From contig JAHFAB010000174.1 of NCBI GenBank assembly GCA_023250795.1, positions 1 to 5,065 of the forward strand: DNA of 5,065 nucleotides. The letters run 5' to 3'. Shown piece after piece: positions 2,851-5,065 of the stretch. Position 1 is the stretch's first letter. Each line of letters opens with the position of its first letter. Source of the stretch: Bacteriovoracaceae bacterium (lineage in GTDB: Bacteria > Bdellovibrionota > UBA1018). The translations under genes and the position numbers were made by a program. The notes under the pieces are model-generated. The model did no database searches. It had not been told where the DNA came from and worked only from the letters and a program-made list of their open reading frames with translations.

Positions 2851-5065
2851 ATGCGTGAAGAGAAATCCTGGATTTGTCGGCAGTGTGAAACAAGATCTGT
2901 TCATAAATCTTTTATATTACCCGGAGGCAAGCCTCGGTATGCACCTGATCTTCCCGTCAAATTAGAGCATCTCTGTTTAGAAATCAGCGTAGATCCCAAA
3001 GAAAAAACACTCTGTGGCATTGCAAAACAAAAAATCAGAATTGTTTCTCCAGATTTGAAACGCATTCGACTCGATCAAGTTGGACTGACTATAGAGGAAG
3101 TAAAAATCGATGGGAAAAAAACCCTCCATACTACTGAAGGGAACGCCCTTTGGGTTGATTTTCCTGAAGGCAGCTCATCCCCGAAATCGGGTGACATTCT
3201 CAATCTAGAAGTTCAGTACCATGTCCACAACCCCAGAAAGGGATTTTATTTTACAGGCCCTGACAAAGACTACCCACAGAAACGTCATCAAGCATGGTCG
3301 CAAGGCCAAGATGAGTTCACTCGCTATTGGATTCCCACTTTTGACTATCCCAATCAAAAAGCCACGACTGAAATAATTGCCAAAATCCCAAAAGGATTTA
3401 CCGCTGTCTCCAATGGAGCTTTAGTTTCAAAAAAAGATGAGGGATCACATTCGGTTTTTCATTATAAACTCGGTACTCCCCATGTGACTTATTTGATCTC
3501 TCTGGTTGTTGCTGAATTCGAAGAGTGGATGGATAAAGGGGCGAAGGAACTTCCCATTCAATATTATGTAGGACCAGGGTTAAAAGAAGACGGAAAAAGA
3601 GCTTTTGGCAATACGCCAAAAATGATTGAAGCGTTTTCTGAAAAAATCGGAGTTCCCTATCCCTATGAGAAATACAGCCAAGTGGCCGTCCAAGATTTTA
3701 TTTTTGGAGGGATGGAAAATACCTCTGCCTCAACTCAAACAGATCGCACTCTCCACGACGCACGCGCACATCTAGATTTTTCGAGCGATCCCCTCATTTC
3801 ACATGAACTAGCTCATCAATGGTTTGGGGACTTGCTCACTTGCCGCGATTGGTCCCACGGATGGCTCAACGAAGGTTTTGCCACTTTTATGGAAAAAGTT
3901 TGGATCGAATCGAATCTCAAAGATTATGGCTCCCGTGAAACAGCTTTAGAAGAAGCGAACTATTATTCTTACTGCGATTTCCAAGAATATCAGAATGAAG
4001 ATTCAAAATCTTATCGAAGACCGATTGTCTGCAACACCTACATCGATCCAATCGACCTCTTTGACCGCCACCTTTATAACAAGGGGGGATTGGTCTTAAA
4101 CTTACTGCGCGCGCAGTTGGGTGAAAACCAGTTTTGGAAAACCATCCAGCTCTACGTCACCCGACACAGAGGGCAAAGTGTGGAGACCCTCGATCTTATC
4201 CGTGCTATAGAAGATGCTACTGGGAAAAACATGCGTCTCTTTTTTGATCAGTGGGTTTTTGGCGCAGGATATCCAGAGCTTGAGGTTTCCTATCAGTTCC
4301 ACGAAGATAAAAAATCAGTTGAACTCGTCATTGAACAAAAACAGACAGAAGGAAAACCAGAATTAGTAAAAGACGGTTTTATCACTCATCTCTTTAGTTT
4401 GAATCTCAAAATAGAAATCACTACAGAAAAAAATCAAACCACCACTCACTCTCTACTGATTTCAGAAGCTAGAGATCGAGTTTTTATCCCCTGCCAGTCA
4501 AAACCCCTCATGATCAGGCTAGATCCAGGCTACACGATTCCTAAAGCACTGAAGTTTCCAAGACCCAAAGAACTTTTACTTTATCAACTCCATCATGATA
4601 AAGATTGCATGGGCAGGATTGAGGCCGCTCAAGAACTCCAGAAAATAGCAGATACTGCAATCACAGAAGAACTCGGTAAAGCGTTACTGAATGACTCCTT
4701 TTGGGGAGTTCAGGTAGAAATCGCGACTGTTTTAGGTAACTTGAGATCGGACTCATCAAGAGACCGCCTCATCGAGGGACTCAGCCTCTCTCACCCCAAA
4801 GCAAGACGAGGTGTTGTCACTGCCTTGGGCAAATACAAAAGTCCAGAAGCTTCAGAAGCACTCAAAAAGTTTGCTGAAAAAGACGCAAGCTATTTTGTAG
4901 AAGCTCAAGCGATTCACTCTTGGGCATCCGCTCGTAAAACTCTGGGAATGCCAGATCCAAAAGACGCTGAAAATACGGAAAAATTTCTGCTCTCTCAACT
5001 TTCTAAAACAAGCTACTCTGACGTCATCCGCTGTTCCGCACTCAAATCTTTAGGGGAACTCCCAG
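2851..5065 (+). CDS. M1-family zinc aminopeptidase with C-terminal HEAT-like repeats (3' end outside window)
   Basis: The frame is open from ATG 2851 to the window edge, giving 738 residues of a protein probably over 800 long. It should cleave N-terminal residues from peptides. Domains: an N-terminal beta domain to about residue 205 (HKSFILPGG, PRYAPDLPVKLEH); a catalytic domain with the exopeptidase motif GGMEN at 286-290, zinc site HELAH at 318-322 plus Glu341 (HEXXH-X18-E), and catalytic Tyr409 in LYNKGG; FGAGYPELEV near 470; a beta segment; then helical HEAT-like repeats from about 576. All catalytic residues are intact. There is no signal peptide, so a cytoplasmic site is likely. The N-terminus has a CxxC (Cys9, Cys12) ahead of the usual family start. 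The ribosome site is only a short GGGGA close to the ATG; an in-frame GTG three codons earlier is a minor alternative. It lies 18 bp behind the lipoprotein gene in the same frame, so the two are probably co-transcribed. Substrate preference cannot be read from the sequence. Confidence 0.95.
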   Translation, partial: MREEKSWICRQCETRSVHKSFILPGGKPRYAPDLPVKLEHLCLEISVDPKEKTLCGIAKQKIRIVSPDLKRIRLDQVGLTIEEVKIDGKKTLHTTEGNALWVDFPEGSSSPKSGDILNLEVQYHVHNPRKGFYFTGPDKDYPQKRHQAWSQGQDEFTRYWIPTFDYPNQKATTEIIAKIPKGFTAVSNGALVSKKDEGSHSVFHYKLGTPHVTYLISLVVAEFEEWMDKGAKELPIQYYVGPGLKEDGKRAFGNTPKMIEAFSEKIGVPYPYEKYSQVAVQDFIFGGMENTSASTQTDRTLHDARAHLDFSSDPLISHELAHQWFGDLLTCRDWSHGWLNEGFATFMEKVWIESNLKDYGSRETALEEANYYSYCDFQEYQNEDSKSYRRPIVCNTYIDPIDLFDRHLYNKGGLVLNLLRAQLGENQFWKTIQLYVTRHRGQSVETLDLIRAIEDATGKNMRLFFDQWVFGAGYPELEVSYQFHEDKKSVELVIEQKQTEGKPELVKDGFITHLFSLNLKIEITTEKNQTTTHSLLISEARDRVFIPCQSKPLMIRLDPGYTIPKALKFPRPKELLLYQLHHDKDCMGRIEAAQELQKIADTAITEELGKALLNDSFWGVQVEIATVLGNLRSDSSRDRLIEGLSLSHPKARRGVVTALGKYKSPEASEALKKFAEKDASYFVEAQAIHSWASARKTLGMPDPKDAENTEKFLLSQLSKTSYSDVIRCSALKSLGELP

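Noticed and set aside
2835..2858. Seven-codon ORF (ATG GTA CGT ... TGA) between the lipoprotein and peptidase genes
   Set aside because: It has no ribosome site of its own and overlaps the peptidase start in another frame; most likely chance.
3398..3619. 73-residue minus-strand ORF
   Set aside because: Antisense shadow inside the M1 aminopeptidase gene, with no ribosome site or family motifs.
4102..4302. 66-residue minus-strand ORF
   Set aside because: Antisense shadow inside the conserved catalytic region of the M1 aminopeptidase gene.

Overview
The window looks like chromosomal DNA from a motile Gram-negative bacterium of moderate-to-low GC. Bdellovibrionota or a related predatory, delta-like lineage fits best. 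This placement is inferred from the flagellin (start MGLRIATNVQ, end QTPQLALKLLS), from the HEAT-tailed M1 aminopeptidase with its HKSFxLPG / PRYAPDLPV opening, and from a lipobox-bearing lipoprotein. There is no rRNA or marker gene here to settle it.

Layout. Positions 1-249 (+) hold the 3' end of a gene whose product ends in an Ig-like beta-rich segment. Facing it 18 bp away is a leftward block: trmB (tRNA m7G46 methyltransferase), a 60-residue DUF5679 zinc-ribbon protein just upstream of it and overlapping it, and a short flagellin of 277 residues. From 2362 rightward a second unit begins: a small predicted lipoprotein, then 18 bp later an M1-family zinc aminopeptidase that runs off the window end. 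The aminopeptidase is the largest gene here, with 738 codons visible.

The richest region is the 259-bp divergent gap 2103-2361. On the minus strand it carries a good sigma-28 (FliA) promoter for flagellin and an mRNA leader of about 85 nt. The leader contains two stem-loops that present GGA in their loops. One matches the CsrA core CARGGAU, and the other holds the flagellin Shine-Dalgarno sequence in its loop. Between them is a GGA-rich stretch that acts as a ribosome site for a six-codon upstream ORF, which ends 4 nt before the flagellin ATG. This resembles the CsrA-controlled flagellin leader of Bacillus subtilis hag and is the best candidate for undescribed regulation. Upstream of the promoter lie two 20-bp direct repeats with a 25-bp period, possibly operators.

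Working together: the flagellin appears to be an independently transcribed late flagellar gene. DUF5679 and trmB appear translationally coupled. The lipoprotein and aminopeptidase appear to be one operon. I saw no tRNA, rRNA, CRISPR array or mobile element.
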